Below are positions 1 through 12,469 of a DNA stretch of 64,000 nucleotides, one piece after another (the first letter of the stretch is position 1; the number at the start of each line of letters is the position of its first letter). This DNA is from Armigeres subalbatus (lineage: Eukaryota; Arthropoda; Insecta; Diptera; Culicidae). The stretch lies in NCBI RefSeq assembly GCF_024139115.2, contig NC_085141.1, forward strand, positions 73,325,481 to 73,389,480, written 5' to 3'. The translations under genes were made by a program, and so were the position numbers. Below the pieces are notes generated by a model. That model was not told the DNA's origin. It saw only the letters and a list, made by a program, of their open reading frames with translations, and did no database searches.

Positions 1-1382
1 ATAGGCATGAAATTGTTTTCAATGAAAAACATTGAGATCAAGGGAACCTATAAATATGGGTACCGCATAATTCTTGCATCATTCCATTACCACGTTCTGA
101 TTGGTGCAGACACCAGCGAATGAGCAGCCGCTGGGTCTGCCGAGAAGCCATAAAATAGCGCAACGCGATTTTTTCCTTTCATTCTGACCGGGACAAGCGA
201 AGAAACCGCATCATCGATTGAACAGCACTCACACCTTTTAGCAGGGAATGAAGTCATCGAAGCCACCATCATCAGCCGAAACCTAGCCAGTACAGCAGCA
301 GTCCACCCTACAGACACGCCAAAGCAGCAATGCTGAGCAGATACCGGCAGCAGCATCAGCTGAGTCGAGCCGAGACCGGCCGGCATCGGTGATGAGCCGA
401 GACAGGCTGAAGAAAAGTCACATGGTGCAGCATGTATGTCCAAAAAACAAACGGTTCTTCAGAGAGCCAATAATAGAGATCAATATCAAAGCTTTCAATA
501 CCCTTCGGGATAGAAATTGAACTTGGTGTCAAATCCAATATTATAGTGATAAAATTTTATGCGTGATTTTCATAAATAGCGAATGATCGTCCCATGTTAC
601 CAATTCTAAATCTTATCACCCGAAATCCCATGTCCGGGTGTTTCCTTCCCCCTACTACTAACAATGTTGTCTCAAAAAAGAACACGCACACGGCTTATTG
701 GCTGTATCAAACGAAGTCCCGTTAGGAAATAGACGCCAGCAGCGAGCAACAAGCGTAAAAAGAAGAAGCCCTTCTCGAACGCGTTGATGATGATGACGCT
801 TTGTCTGACAAAGAAGCGGGATACAAGACACTAGCTGATTGGCCCAGCAATTGGGAAGCAGAGAAGATTCAAAATTAAGTAGTATAAAAGAAAAGTGCAT
901 TCGCTCGCAGAGCATTCAGTCTTTTTTATACCATCACTAGAAATTCGCGGTTATTTGAAAAGATCGTTTTCTTACTTTCTGCACTTAGCCGAAGCAAACA
1001 GCCTTTTGCAAGGCTCTAAGAGTTAAAAATAATGTTCTCCTTCAGTCGCTATCGCACGGATTAGAAGGCTCTTCAGTGGAAGGGCTGAGATACAGTCTAC
1101 ATCCCCTGCTGAGCCAACTTGTGGTTAATTTCAGGCAGTCCTTCAGTGGGAAGGTTGCCACTGTCGAGGCTAATATTTCGTGACCGGACAGATACTTCCT
1201 GAATTTTTTTTGATGATTCTTGTTCGAGGTAGATTTGATTTCTGTGTCGGTTTGATGAAAAGATTTGGCCAAGGAATGGTATGCAACGCCGATTATGTAT
1301 CCAGAATAGTTGATGTGAGAAATTTGGACATATTATGTGTCTTATAGGCATGGTCAAGTCAAGTCCTACGTCCACTTAGCGG
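1..1382. other. No recognised gene; probable guanylate cyclase intron
   Basis: I see no recognisable coding exon, RNA gene or clear repeat boundary here. Short ORFs exist on both strands but none resembles a known family or has flanking splice or promoter signals that I trust. Since the cyclase exon at 3905 begins inside a codon, upstream exons are needed; none with a haem-NO/oxygen-binding (H-NOX) domain was recognised here, so this stretch is most simply intron. Confidence 0.5.
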
Positions 1383-2480
1383 TTATGTCACAGACATTAC
1401 CCACTGTTCGTTTTTATCCCTGCGCAAAGCCTTCAGAACGTCAGCATCGCACCTACCATCAGCCTTGACGATAATTGCTTCGCCTCTGTCCTTTCTGCCA
1501 TGGCCATTGGAAGGTGTGCCCTTTCCTCTACGGGAACTCCCCTTCTTGGTCAATGGCGCCTTCGCCTCCTCTGCCACTTTTCGCTACTTCTTCGACTTTT
1601 TGGGATTCACAACTCCCTCCAGCCCGAGCAACACAAGTTCGACAAAGATAGTTGCAGCAACTTTATTGTGACCAAATCTGGTCACATATGAGTTACAGTA
1701 ACCTATGTGATACATGTGTGTTGCTAGGGAGGGCAAGCCTTCCTTCCAGCGAACTTCGGTAGTACTCGTAAAAGGAGGAACTGGTTTCCGTCGTTCCTTA
1801 GGGTCGGCTGCCTGCTCAACCTTCTCCCGGCGAGTCTTAGTAGCCTTCTTCTCGTGCAATACCGGCTTGGCGCTAGCTTCCTTTAGGTCGGTTGCCATAC
1901 TGACCTTACTAAGCTTTGGAGTTGCTCCAGTAACAGCCATGCATCTGCGGAGTTCTGCAGTCTGGCTTTCTGCCAGCTGCTTTTTTTTCGTAAGGACTCG
2001 AATCTTCGGCACAGCTTGCTTCCTGGCCTCCACCGCTTGGCCACTTGGCTTTCTCATCGGTAAGTTGGTGGATCTTTCGTTTCGCCTCCTTACTTGCCTG
2101 CAGCAAGGACTTCCACTCCTGCTTTGCCTCTTCAACCATGTTGCAGAGGGTCAGAACGAACTTTTTAAGGTCCTTGCTGTATTTCCCGCCGTTGTCCAGG
2201 AAGGACATGATTACGTCCGTTGCGTCTGTAATCACCTCCATTTTCAGGCCTCCACTCTCCTTGTGACTGGTCATCACTTCCGTGTAGCTCTGTCCATCTT
2301 GATCTCGATGGGCGGCTCCTCCGACCTGCCACGCTATTCTGTATCGCCTGCCCCTGGCGATCGGTGGGGCGACCTGTTAAGGACACTTCGTCTGGCGAAG
2401 GGATCCTCCCTTCCGTCAGACGCTTCTTCCTCTCCACTCAAATTTGGTTTTTGTTTTGTTCGACATTTTGGTCCCACGAG
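1383..2480 (-). pseudogene. Decayed ORF1 (gag-like) of a non-LTR retrotransposon
   Basis: On the minus strand several overlapping frames together resemble the basic ORF1 protein of mosquito R1/LOA/Jockey-type elements. A start is possible at about 2477 (MSNKTKTKF). A coiled, lysine-rich part lies near 2277-1910, and a basic stretch ends in an ADVLKALRRDK segment near 1400, like the YADVLR segment that closes the linker before the zinc knuckles in such proteins. The frame changes at least twice and the zinc-knuckle region is not recognisable beyond 1383, so it is broken. The sequence at about 2580-3060, rich in short GC blocks, may be the 5' UTR of the same copy. Assignment rests on residue style and a short motif. 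An unrelated basic ORF is possible. Confidence 0.5.
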
Positions 2481-3904
2481 TCGCGCGAGAAATAGGTCCG
2501 CCATGCCAGAGCTCCGCAATAACGTGGTAGGGGAACGCTATACTGTGGGGGGTACCCAGGTACCCCACAGGCTCCGTTAGCGGTTTGAAATTTATTTCAT
2601 CCCTCAGACCATGCATCCCCTTGGCACGGGTCGCTTGATACCGTAGGATGTTAGGGGACGTCATATTATTAGCTGCACTGAAGTGCTCCTGATAATATGA
2701 CCAGATTTACACCGCTACACACTGCTCAAAAGTATCTATATCCCCAGTGTAGCGGGACGCTGCCTGTAGCCAAAAAGTTACACAGGTAGGTATGGCATTG
2801 TGTCCCGTTTTAAAAGTCCTATGCAAAGTGGCCCTAACCCGAATTCAGGGAAACAAACGACTTTAATCCCCAGCAGCCTCAATAATTAACAACGTGCTGA
2901 ATTTCGCGCCAGTAGATCATGTGTAAACTACACTGGCCGCTCCTGGTGACCTTGTAATTAGATCTCCAATCCTTAGTTCCACCGATGAAGTCACCAGAAG
3001 CGGAACTACGGAGAAGCAAGTAGGTCTGAGCTAACCATCCTACTTACGGGTGGAAACTTAATTTGCAAACATGCGTTTCATTGGAATCCACCCAGTAAAG
3101 TATTATGAAAATTAGCCACGACTTAATTCATCATTGAATGTAAAATTCGGAAACAGAATGTGTATCAGATCATAATTTTAAGTTTCTGTGATGTATAAAT
3201 AATAAAATTTAAAATAAATTAAAAATATTTCAATTCAATATATCTTAATTTTACATGAATCTGCCGGAAACCTTGGTGTGCGAGCATGCGGCTGTCAAAA
3301 AAAAACAAACTCCACTCCAATTTATGCAAACTACGGTTGGAACCTAATTTATTCACATAAGCGTTTACCAGATGCATATATTCGGATATCCCAATAAGAT
3401 GACCGTCCTGTCGCAGCATTTCATTGCTATAATTTTATGGTGCTCGGACATTTCGGCGAGAAATTTGTGATGAATACTTTTAATACGATTCTGACTCGAA
3501 GGAGCTATGTAAATTTAAGCTATCGCTTAGCTTGATGAAGAATTATCGAATCACCGAAACGCCTGACACCTTGATCGCCTCGTTTTCAAGAAGCGGAAAT
3601 TATGGAGAGGCTAACAAGCTAGGCTCTAACTCCGCCGAACAAAGTTCGATTCCCATGCTCTGCTTCTATTTTTTTTTGTTTTCCAATAAAAATAAGGGCT
3701 GTAAAATTCCAGCACGCGTAAATTTAAAACATATTTAAACATTTAAACTATAATTTTATATTGTTTAACACGGAGCAGGTCTGCTACATCTACTAGAACG
3801 AAAATTTACAGGTTTTGTTCATACTGTGTGCGTGTAATTCTATTAGCGCTAACATATTCCATCCGCAACATTTGATCGCTATACCTCTATTATTTTTCCC
3901 GCAG
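2481..3904. other. Non-coding stretch upstream of the first visible cyclase exon
   Basis: No gene is recognised. The left part may be retrotransposon 5' UTR; the right part is AT-rich and ends in a pyrimidine-rich tract (TTTTTCCCGCAG) that is the 3' splice site of the cyclase exon at 3905. Confidence 0.5.
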
Positions 3905-6738
3905 AGCCGATATGGTGGTACGCAGCATTGGCAACTCATTGATGGTCATCGTACCGGATCTTCTGACGAAAAAGATCACCGATTGGTTCGAGCTGAGACG
4001 GCCTCTGATATCTTTCAAGTTCCAAACGGTAAAACGAATTAGATTGTAATTTGGTTTCATCTACTAGTAACTAATGTGATAATTCTCCAGATACTCAACC
4101 GCACAAACAACATCTTCGAACTAGTCACCATGGAGTCGGTCAAAAAGCGACCGGAAAACCAAAGAAAGACTGAAATCTTCCTCAGTGATCAGGAGCAGCA
4201 GGAGGAAGTGGAGAAACATCTAAGGCTCAAAGGTGCGTTTTAAATTTTTAGGCTTTCGATACAATACGCGTAAAACTATTTTTGATTTCTCAGGTCAAAT
4301 GATCTACATGGAAAACTGGCGTATGATAATGTTCCTCGGTACGCCGGTTATGCCCAAGCTGTCCTCGCTCATAAGCACTGGACTGTACATAAACGATCTG
4401 TCGATGCACGACTTCAGTAGGTGAGTATCTTCCGAACTGTGAGCTTTCGAAACACTTGAGTGTGATAATGCATGTAATTGTTCTTTCTTGAAAGGGATCT
4501 CATGCTGGCCGGAACGCAGCAATCAGTCGAGCTTAAGCTCGCGTTGGACCAGGAGCAGCAGAAGTCCAAGAAGTTGGAGGAATCGATGCGCAAATTGGAC
4601 GAGGAAATGCGCCGTACCGATGAGCTGCTGTATCAGATGATACCGAAACAGGTGGCCGATCGACTGAGACGAGGCGAAAACCCGATCGATACCTGCGAGA
4701 TGTTCAACAGTGTGTCAATTCTGTTCTCGGATGTGGTCACGTTCACCGAAATTTGCAGTCGCATTACTCCGATGGAGGTGGTATCGATGTTGAATGCTAT
4801 GTATTCGATATTCGATACGCTCACGGAGCGAAACAATGTATATAAGGTATGTAAGGTTTTGTTGATTTTGAAAGATTATTCAATCGAAAATTCTTTACTA
4901 AGGTTGAGACTATTGGCGATGCCTATATGGTCGTTTCTGGTGCTCCTGAGAAGGAACAGAACCATGCAGAAAAAGTTTGTGATATGGCTTTGGATATGAT
5001 CGAAGCTATTACTGATCTTAAGGACCCTTCAACTGGTAAGTGTGCTTTCGAATCTTGGCGAACGGAAGTCGGTTGATTCAACTCTGTATATCCGATCAGG
5101 ATCTCATTTAAGGATACGGGTGGGTGTACACTCTGGTGCTGTGGTAGCGGGCATCGTAGGGCTCAAGATGCCTCGTTATTGCCTTTTTGGTGATTCTGTA
5201 AATACGGCCTCACGGATGGAGTCCACTAGTCAAGCGATGAAAATTCACATATCACAGTCAACGAAAAACTTCTTGCCCCCAAACTATCATGTCTCTGAGC
5301 GGGGTGAAATTGATGTCAAGGGAAAAGGCACGATGAAAACGTATTGGTTGGATCGCAAGGAAAATCGCTCTCCGTTGCAGCTTTTGTCGCAGGAAATAAA
5401 ACAGCCTTCGATTGAGTACATCGAATCGAGTAAAGATCGCCGAGTCAGCATATCAACTTACAGTATCCCGCACAAGCAGTCTAGTGGAGGTTTGAGCTCT
5501 GCAGGTACAGAAGATCGACGAGTTTATTCACCCGTGACGTTCGAGGACGTTGCCAGGCGAAGTATCGCCAATTCTCCGGTCAAGCTACACAGCTTTGGGC
5601 CACGTGGACGGGAAAATCGATCAAATTCCATGGGACATGCTTTCATGCATAGCGTTTCGGATGTCTTTGGATCGCTGGTTAGCGATACCGAGGACTTTTT
5701 AGAAGATATGCACCACCGAAATTCGATCAGCAATACCAACTATACACCATCGACTCCATCATCCTGCGCTTTTAGTCCACCGCCCGCTTTTCGATCGAAG
5801 TCGAAACCTTACGTGGCGGGACAAGTATGTTCATTGATGGCGTTGAAACCTTGAAGAAGTTTCATAATATTCTTTTCATTTTAGTTCTCAGAAGAGGAGC
5901 TGGATCTTCTCTCAAACACAACCAATTCACCGTCAGCCCGGAGTTTTGTCGATCATGAAATAAAGAAATCGTGAGTACATTTATTACCGCTAGATGCTCT
6001 TATATCAAACTACTCATGTTCTAATTCGGAAGGAATTTGCTCAGCAAACAGCAGAACGTCTCTGTCAGTGAACAGCAGAAAGCAAAGAACCGGAAAGCCA
6101 AACTGGAAAGCGTGCAGCAGAAGCAAAACGCAGCTCTTCAAAAGCTGGACAAGATGGTTCAGGACATCTATGAAACAGATCTGCCCGGAATGTGCTTTAT
6201 GAACCCACCCACATCTCGGTCGGATGGCAACATTTGCAAGTCCAACTGTAGTAGGTCTGTAGTGCCCAAATGTAACAATCCCCCGATTAACGATCCCACT
6301 CACACTATTAACAACAACATACCCGATACTTCTTATGCAATGTATAGTTTAAACGTTTACTTTCCCATTACATGCTCGGCAACTTCCGGGTGCTCGTCCT
6401 CAACTGCTTGCTGCCACAACAACAATACAACCAACACCGGCACCACAAACGCTTGTAGATCTCAGGCACCTCCTTCTCCTCCTCCTGATGCTGCTACTGC
6501 GGCCGTTTCTCAACCAGCACAATCGGCTTGTGAACACACACGTACCCTGCCACAGCCCTGTCCTGGGTGTGGTGGCTCGGCTCCGGCCGGCGGCACCGGT
6601 TCCAATAGGGTACCCCAAAGTGTTAGCTTCACCCATGCCAAAGAGCACAAATGCTGCCCAAACTATCCGGGTATGGTTCAACACCACCAGAATGGGCGCC
6701 ACCACAAAGTGCATTCCAATGCTTGTCAGTTGCTCTAG
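3905..6738 (+). CDS. Gyc88E: Atypical soluble guanylate cyclase, Gyc88E/GC-beta3 type (3' eight exons; partial)
   Basis: The enzyme makes cGMP from GTP; insect relatives are cytosolic, oxygen-responsive cyclases. Exons read in frame: 3905-4028, 4091-4232, 4294-4420, 4495-4846, 4903-5035, 5100-5824, 5885-5970, 6033-6738, all with GT..AG introns of 54-74 bp. The visible 797 residues start inside the HNOBA/PAS-like region ([13 protein letters not shown], residues 8-20; [13 protein letters not shown], 42-54). A signalling coiled coil follows (about 147-190), then the cyclase domain (about 199-385). Metal-binding Asp210 (LFSDVVTFT) and Asp254 (ETIGDAY), guanine-selecting Glu250 and Cys320 ([10 protein letters not shown]), and transition-state Asn327 and Arg331 are all present, so one polypeptide has a full active site, as known for Gyc88E homodimers. 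A roughly 410-residue tail is Ser-, then Cys/His/Pro-rich. The H-NOX exons are left of the window. The paralogue name is an inference from the long tail and complete active site. Confidence 0.95.
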
Positions 6739-7984
6739 AGCTCGGGGCGGGGCTTGTTATTAGAACGGGGTGGCTGCGCGGTGCTAATTCTTCGAGGCAT
6801 TATTGGGATATCTGGAATATCCCGAGTATATAAAGAGAGCACCGTAGCAATAGTTTTGTAGATCTATTTATTTTATCTTAGGAGTAGACGATGAGTGAGT
6901 GTATATAGAGTGTGAATGGCTGGTTGGTTTGGTAATGCGAAGGTAGGGAAAAGATGACCGAATGGTGGATTTATTCACATTGTTTTTAGTTGACTTTATA
7001 AAAAATATGAATGTAATATTGAAGGTCCTAAGTCAATCTTTCCGATATTCACAGATTTTCGCAGCAGGGACTAGCACATTGGAATCATACTTACACTCAA
7101 ACCTTTTTACGGCACTTCTTTATACGTCACTCCATTTTACGTCCACTTTTCACGGCACGTGTGTTTGAACAATTATAAGATTTTTTTCTTCCATTTACTG
7201 CCAATAGATGGATTTTGAATCGACCGATACGTATTTCCTTTTATTATCGAGTCGATAACAAAACACTGAAGAAGTTTTCAAGTAAACGGAATACGTATCT
7301 GTCGATACAAAATTCATCAAAGTGGAAGTCACCGGTAGAAAAGATTCTGACAAATGTGTAAAATTTCCCCTAACACACTCAAATATAATTTTATCAGAAT
7401 TAAGAGCAAAACGGACATCCAAAAGTAAACCTCTAAGAAGGCAATATTCAAGGCAGAAGGCAATATTCAATAGATTGCGGCTTATTTTTCGAGTGTTCTC
7501 AATACTTGGAAGTCGTGTGCTTAAACGCTTTTTCATGAAAAGAGAGTAGCCTCGAGCTTGAGGCCAAAATGTTGAAATTTAGAAGTGGCGCAAAGGCCTT
7601 TAAGGTGATTTTTTGACCATCAAGTTTAAAATTAGTTAAAAATAATCCTAACTATGGAAATTTTGTTCCCGATTTACAATCTATTGTAATTAATCTCTTC
7701 AGTATTAAATATTCTTTTCAAAAGAAAATCAGTTTTAAAAAAAGTTTCAACTTTGTCAAATATCAACTTTATTCGGATATTTTTATACGAACAATTCTAT
7801 AGATTTATGGTAGCGTTTTACCAAACAATCAGTTGTTATTTATGGACCGTTTTTAATTTTTTTATGAATCATTTTTTTTAATGTTTATATGTATAAGAAT
7901 GTTTTGCTCTTTAAAAAAAGGCACTTTTAGAACCCCAAGGGCCAAGTAGTTGTTTTGCATGTTCAACATTTGCCTTCAACATTT
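6739..7984. other. Cyclase 3' flank, AT-rich, no gene
   Basis: This is the presumed 3' UTR and downstream sequence of the cyclase. I found no AATAAA close to the stop; the first clear one seen is near 8092. A small imperfect hairpin lies at 7207-7319 (arms containing CGATACGTATTTCC and GGAATACGTATC), probably a MITE relic. Otherwise nothing is recognised. Confidence 0.5.
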
Positions 7985-8440
7985 TTTTAATTCCAAGGCA
8001 CCGAAGAATTCCTTGGATTCTACATGAGTAACCAAAGGCTCTAATTTCGTTTTAGAAACTGTTCGTATACTATTTTATCCATTAAAACAAAATAAAAATC
8101 ACATTGGATATGCCGTCAATGGCTATTCCGTTCCAGGTCATCAAAGAATTTCCTGAAATGTAGGACCCATGGCTTACACGCGTAACCAAAGAGCTGTAAT
8201 TCCTTTTTTAAATTGTTCATGCCTTTTTAAATCCGTAGTACCAAACCCAAATGTCTGTTATTTAGTTATAAAAATGTTTCATGCCTTTTTAAATCCTTAT
8301 AACTAAATTGGAAACGCTTTCAGTAATTGTTCTATTCCTCGTCATCAAAGAATTCCCTGGTATATAAGCCTTAAGTTCAACACGCGTAATCAAAGAACAG
8401 TGTTCGCTTTTGAGAATGGTGAATATGCCCAAAAAAATCC
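7985..8440 (+). repeat. Degenerate tandem repeat, about 200-bp unit
   Basis: Three diverged copies begin near 8000, 8139 and 8343. They share CAAAGAATTCCCTGG, then ACACGCGTAACCAAAGA, then a TTTTTAAA..TTCATGCC tail. They are too diverged for a recent array and have no coding potential. Confidence 0.5.
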
Positions 8441-9601
8441 ACCCTAGGTCATTTAACCATTTCGTGACTGTACGTACGCCTTAATCCTTTAAGGACAACT
8501 TTTGTTACGTATCTCCAACGTACGGATTTTGGTTATTTCACTGGATCCTGCAAAATACTAGTGTTACGACAAGGTACCAAAAAAGCGCGGAATTATTCAC
8601 GATACGGAAATTTTAAGCCGGGGAGATTTCGAGATGCGGTAATTTACTCTTTACTAGTAAGTAAGAGTAATTCAGGTTATACTACAACAGTTGATAGTTA
8701 CTATCAGGTGAACAAAGGGCAGAAGGCTCACAATAAAATTCAATCATTCTGTTTGAGAGATACAGGGGTTTCACGTAATCACTTTTGTTGGCTAGCGTCG
8801 CTCTAGCGCGGGAAGATAGTCAATGGCTTGTGATTGCGATAACCAGGGTAGTGCTCCTCATTCCAGTGTTAACAACTATTATAGAAAGAACTAAAAGGAC
8901 TTTGGAATATTTTTTTTCGTATTACCAGGGTCGTCTAAACTGATGTGAAGTACAAGAGATAGATAAAAAGGTTGAGATAGGCAAAATTTTGTCGAAATTC
9001 AAATCAGGATAACTTTACGCAGAATAGTCAGATTTTGATAAAACCAAAACCATCGGATGCTTCTAGTATTCTATCCTCTTCTAAAATTGTAGATCGGTCA
9101 TCGTGCACCGGAGACGTTCCAGGTTTTGCGAGTTTATTTCCATCATATTTTATGCTTTTTCCAGAAACTACAACGTCAGGACAGTTTTCACGGAAATGGA
9201 CCTTAAGGGTATGCGATAACACACTTTTTCCTAACGAAACGAAACGAAACGAAATTTAAAATGTCTACGTTGATTCGGATCGAAACGAAACGAAATATAG
9301 ATTTCTTTCGAGACTTCGAAACGATACGAAATCAAGGTTCTTTTAATTCGAAATTTTTCGAAACGAAACGAAATTTTGATTTTTTTCCGCGGAATTTTTA
9401 TTGAATTGGTTTTACATTATGTACGCAATTCTGATTTCACTTTTTCGAAGTCGAATAACTGTTTTGCGACCACATTCTCGCCGCATATACAATTTGCGAT
9501 AAGGCAATACCCCAGAATTTGTGCCGCTTTCATATGAATTCATCGTGGAGCGTGTGCTTCTGAATCTGATCAATTTTATATCAGTTTTATATAAGTAGGT
9601 A

Positions 9602-9800
9602 GGGGAATGACGGCTTTGGCAGGTTTTGTTCTATTACAGGGAGTATTGGCAGGGAGGTTTTTTATGACTGACTAGGCTTAAATTTGGCCTACACATTCTT
9701 TGCATATCAAAGAATATTGTGGCCAAATTTCATAAAATTCGGTCGACAAAAACCCCCCTGCCAATAATAGAACAAAACCTGCCAAAGCCGTCTTTCCCCC
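9602..9800. mobile_element. Palindromic 199-bp MITE, TA target duplication
   Basis: The element is nearly one palindrome: the left end GGGGAATGACGGCTTTGGCA mirrors the right end TGCCAAAGCCGTCTTTCCCC. TA flanks it at 9600-9601 and 9801-9802. A second copy of the same family is at 54066-54255. It lies inside the 8958-12084 foldback. Confidence 0.8.
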
Positions 9801-11162
9801 TATATAAAAATAAAGAAATTGTGGGATTTTTCATATACGGATTCAAATTTCGTTTAAAACCTTAGTTCACATAAGAATTATGTAATTATGCTGAAGCGTA
9901 CTTCATATTGTCTTGTCAGCGTGGTTTTACAGTATTGACTTAGTCAAAATTTGAAAACGAATGCTTAGATTTATTTTTTTATTTAGTGGGATACTTAACT
10001 ATGTATCCACATCTGCCAGGCGTATACGCAGATATAGAATTGATATTACTAGATCTGTCAAAATTTATTCCTTCTTATTCCTCGTCTACATATATAGCAT
10101 ACATTTGCTCACTAGAAGAATCATGTGCACCTTTCTAAAATGCACAAAGATATGTATTGAATTTCACAGACCGATAGTCTTATATACAATCAGCTCGAAG
10201 AATTGAGCTATTGTGTGTGTGTCCTTGGCAGATGAGAACAGCTGTTATGGTCAGTATGTGCTGAAAGCAATCATAAGTAAAGAATTTTCAGCAATTTTAA
10301 TGATCTTTCAACCCGCTCTGGTTTTTTTTTGCAATTTCCATGCGTAGATCTAGAAATACCCACAAATCTACAATGTTCCTCACATATTGTGCAAATAGTC
10401 GAAGAAGAGCTTGATAACGTTTCTTAACTGTACACGTCGTAGTTGCTAATCATGATTGGCCGAGAAACAGCAAATATACATAGCTCACCAATTAAATAAT
10501 ATTCTTGGGATACAAAAAAGTTATGAACAATAACGATGCTGGTCAATAACGGTGCTTATAGTCAATTTAGTATTAGGAGAGGAAAATTAGTGTAACACTC
10601 ATTGTTTTAAGAGACCGAGGTATGCTCTGCATCTCCGTGAGCGCTGCGGAAAAGGAATCGTTGGTTAGTTGAGAAGGTAATTCATGTGAAACCCCTTGGT
10701 AAGCGACAAAATATTTATTGTAAATGAAGTTATTTTGAAAACAAGAAGATGCAGACATTAGCAGGGTTCCGACTTTTCTTTTCGTAGCGTTTTTCAGGCC
10801 CGGGGAGAATCTATTTTCGTTGTTTATAGTGAGGAACATCATTCACCCACCAATCTTTTCTCTGGAGCTAGCCTTGGAGGATAAACGAAAATCGTGCTAA
10901 TTGGATGAAATTCCTTTTTCGTTTCATCACTTTAACCTCTCACTCACTTTTCGTTATTTGATCCACAAAGGCACCGAAAATGCTCGGATATGAAAGAAAA
11001 CGAGTAAACCAATTTCCGACGGCAATCAACGTGAGCAAAAAATGGTTATCACTCTCCAGACTGTTTTTCTTTCCCAAAAAGTGATTTCTCCCCGAAAGTT
11101 TTCGTGAGGGAGCATCCTATGCTCCTGAGATTGAGTGAGCATTACAAACGCTGGACATAAGT

Positions 11163-11330
11163 TTTATCACTTCGCGTTCTCCCACACTAGCTGGCGTGAT
11201 CAGCATCAACACGATCGATTGCACACTGGTTAAACAAATTTCTGCTACGCGAGGTAGATTTTTATCACTTCGCGTTCTCCCGGACTAGCTGCCGTCCCAT
11301 GACCAGCAGCAACACGATCGATTCCGCGTT
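11163..11330 (+). repeat. Tandem duplication, about 100-bp unit
   Basis: TTTATCACTTCGCGTTCTCC followed by ACTAGCTG and then ACACGATCGATT occurs twice, starting near 11163 and 11260. The two copies are close in sequence and suggest a recent local duplication inside the foldback element. Confidence 0.65.
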
Positions 11331-12469
11331 CATATTGTGCAAATAGTAAAAAATATATCACAAAATTTTAATCATGGAAACACTAAAGACGTTTTATGGA
11401 AGAAAACTACTTACGTATTTGTCGACTAAGAATGGAGTTAGTAAGCGTTAATAGAAAAATTGGTATAACTTGAAGTTTTGGAAACAATTTAACGATTTTG
11501 TTCAGCGGCGCAGCCAAAATTTTTTTATAATATGAAGCATGGATTAGTTTAAATTTGTTTCGAAATTCCGCGGAATTCCGTTAAATTTCGTTAGAAGCTA
11601 GTTTTTTCTAGCGAAATTTTTGTAATTTTGCGAAACGAAACGAAATCATGAAATCAGATTTCGCCATGCTCAAATTCCACGAAATTCCGCGGAATTTCGT
11701 TTCGAACCACCTGAAACGAAATTTTTCGAAATACCGCATATGCTTAATGGACCTTTTTCTGCGTATACCTGACGGATTTTTAATCTGCAACCAGCATTGC
11801 TTAGCATATCAGTTCTAGCTTTTGGGGAAAGCATAAAACATAATGGAAGTAATCATCACATAAAATGAACAGCAGAAGTGAAAATTCATATCTACCATAC
11901 CCTCGGAATCCCCGGAACATCTCCGGTGGCCTAAGATCAATCCGTGGTTTAAGATGGGGACAGAATGCTAGAAGAGTTTATAATTACGATGGTCCTTGTA
12001 TTATCAAAATCGCATTATTCTGCGCAAAGTAATGCAGATTTGAATTTCGACAACATTTTGCCCTCTCAACCTTTTTGTCTGATGACTAATGTATGTCGAG
12101 AAACAAAATGTCCAAAAGCTGAGAATATATCCGGCAGTATCTTTTTGACCATAAGACATGATAATGTCATATTTTTAATAAACGTAAACAATTTCAGGGT
12201 CTGTAAAACGTCCTGGAGCTCAGAACATGCCAGTTACTCGATCAACAAAGCCCTGAATAATGTATCCGTCTATCGCTTAACATTCCAGCAGGTTCAACAA
12301 GCCCATAGGATTTCACTCGTTACTTTAACAAGTTTCTACATTCCTCATTGGTTTTCAAAAATGTCATGTATGTAGCTCAAAAAAGTAGAGGGTTGTATCT
12401 GATACACGACCGCAGATTGGACGTAGAATTACGTAAAGTGTGAAGTGTTTAAATTAAAAAAAAAACACT

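Larger units (their letters stand above)
8958..12084. mobile_element. 3.1-kb foldback element with ~450-bp imperfect arms
   Basis: The left arm (about 8958-9400) is the reverse complement of the right arm (about 11560-12084). Examples: AGATAAAAAGGTTGAGA on the left matches CTCTCAACCTTTTTGTCT on the right; CATATTTTATGCTTTTTCC matches GGGGAAAGCATAAAACATAA; both arms carry runs of CGAAACGAAACGAAAT next to a GGACCTTA/TTAATGGACC segment. The interior holds no coding sequence and itself contains a MITE and a short tandem duplication. The ends and target duplication are not exactly defined. Confidence 0.65.

Noticed and set aside
87..915. Minus-strand ORFs of 60-118 codons
   Set aside because: No family resemblance, no splice or start context; typical chance ORFs.
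1..3904. Possible haem-domain exons of the cyclase
   Set aside because: I looked for H-NOX and PAS exon signatures on the plus strand and found none. The missing exons are taken to lie outside the window.
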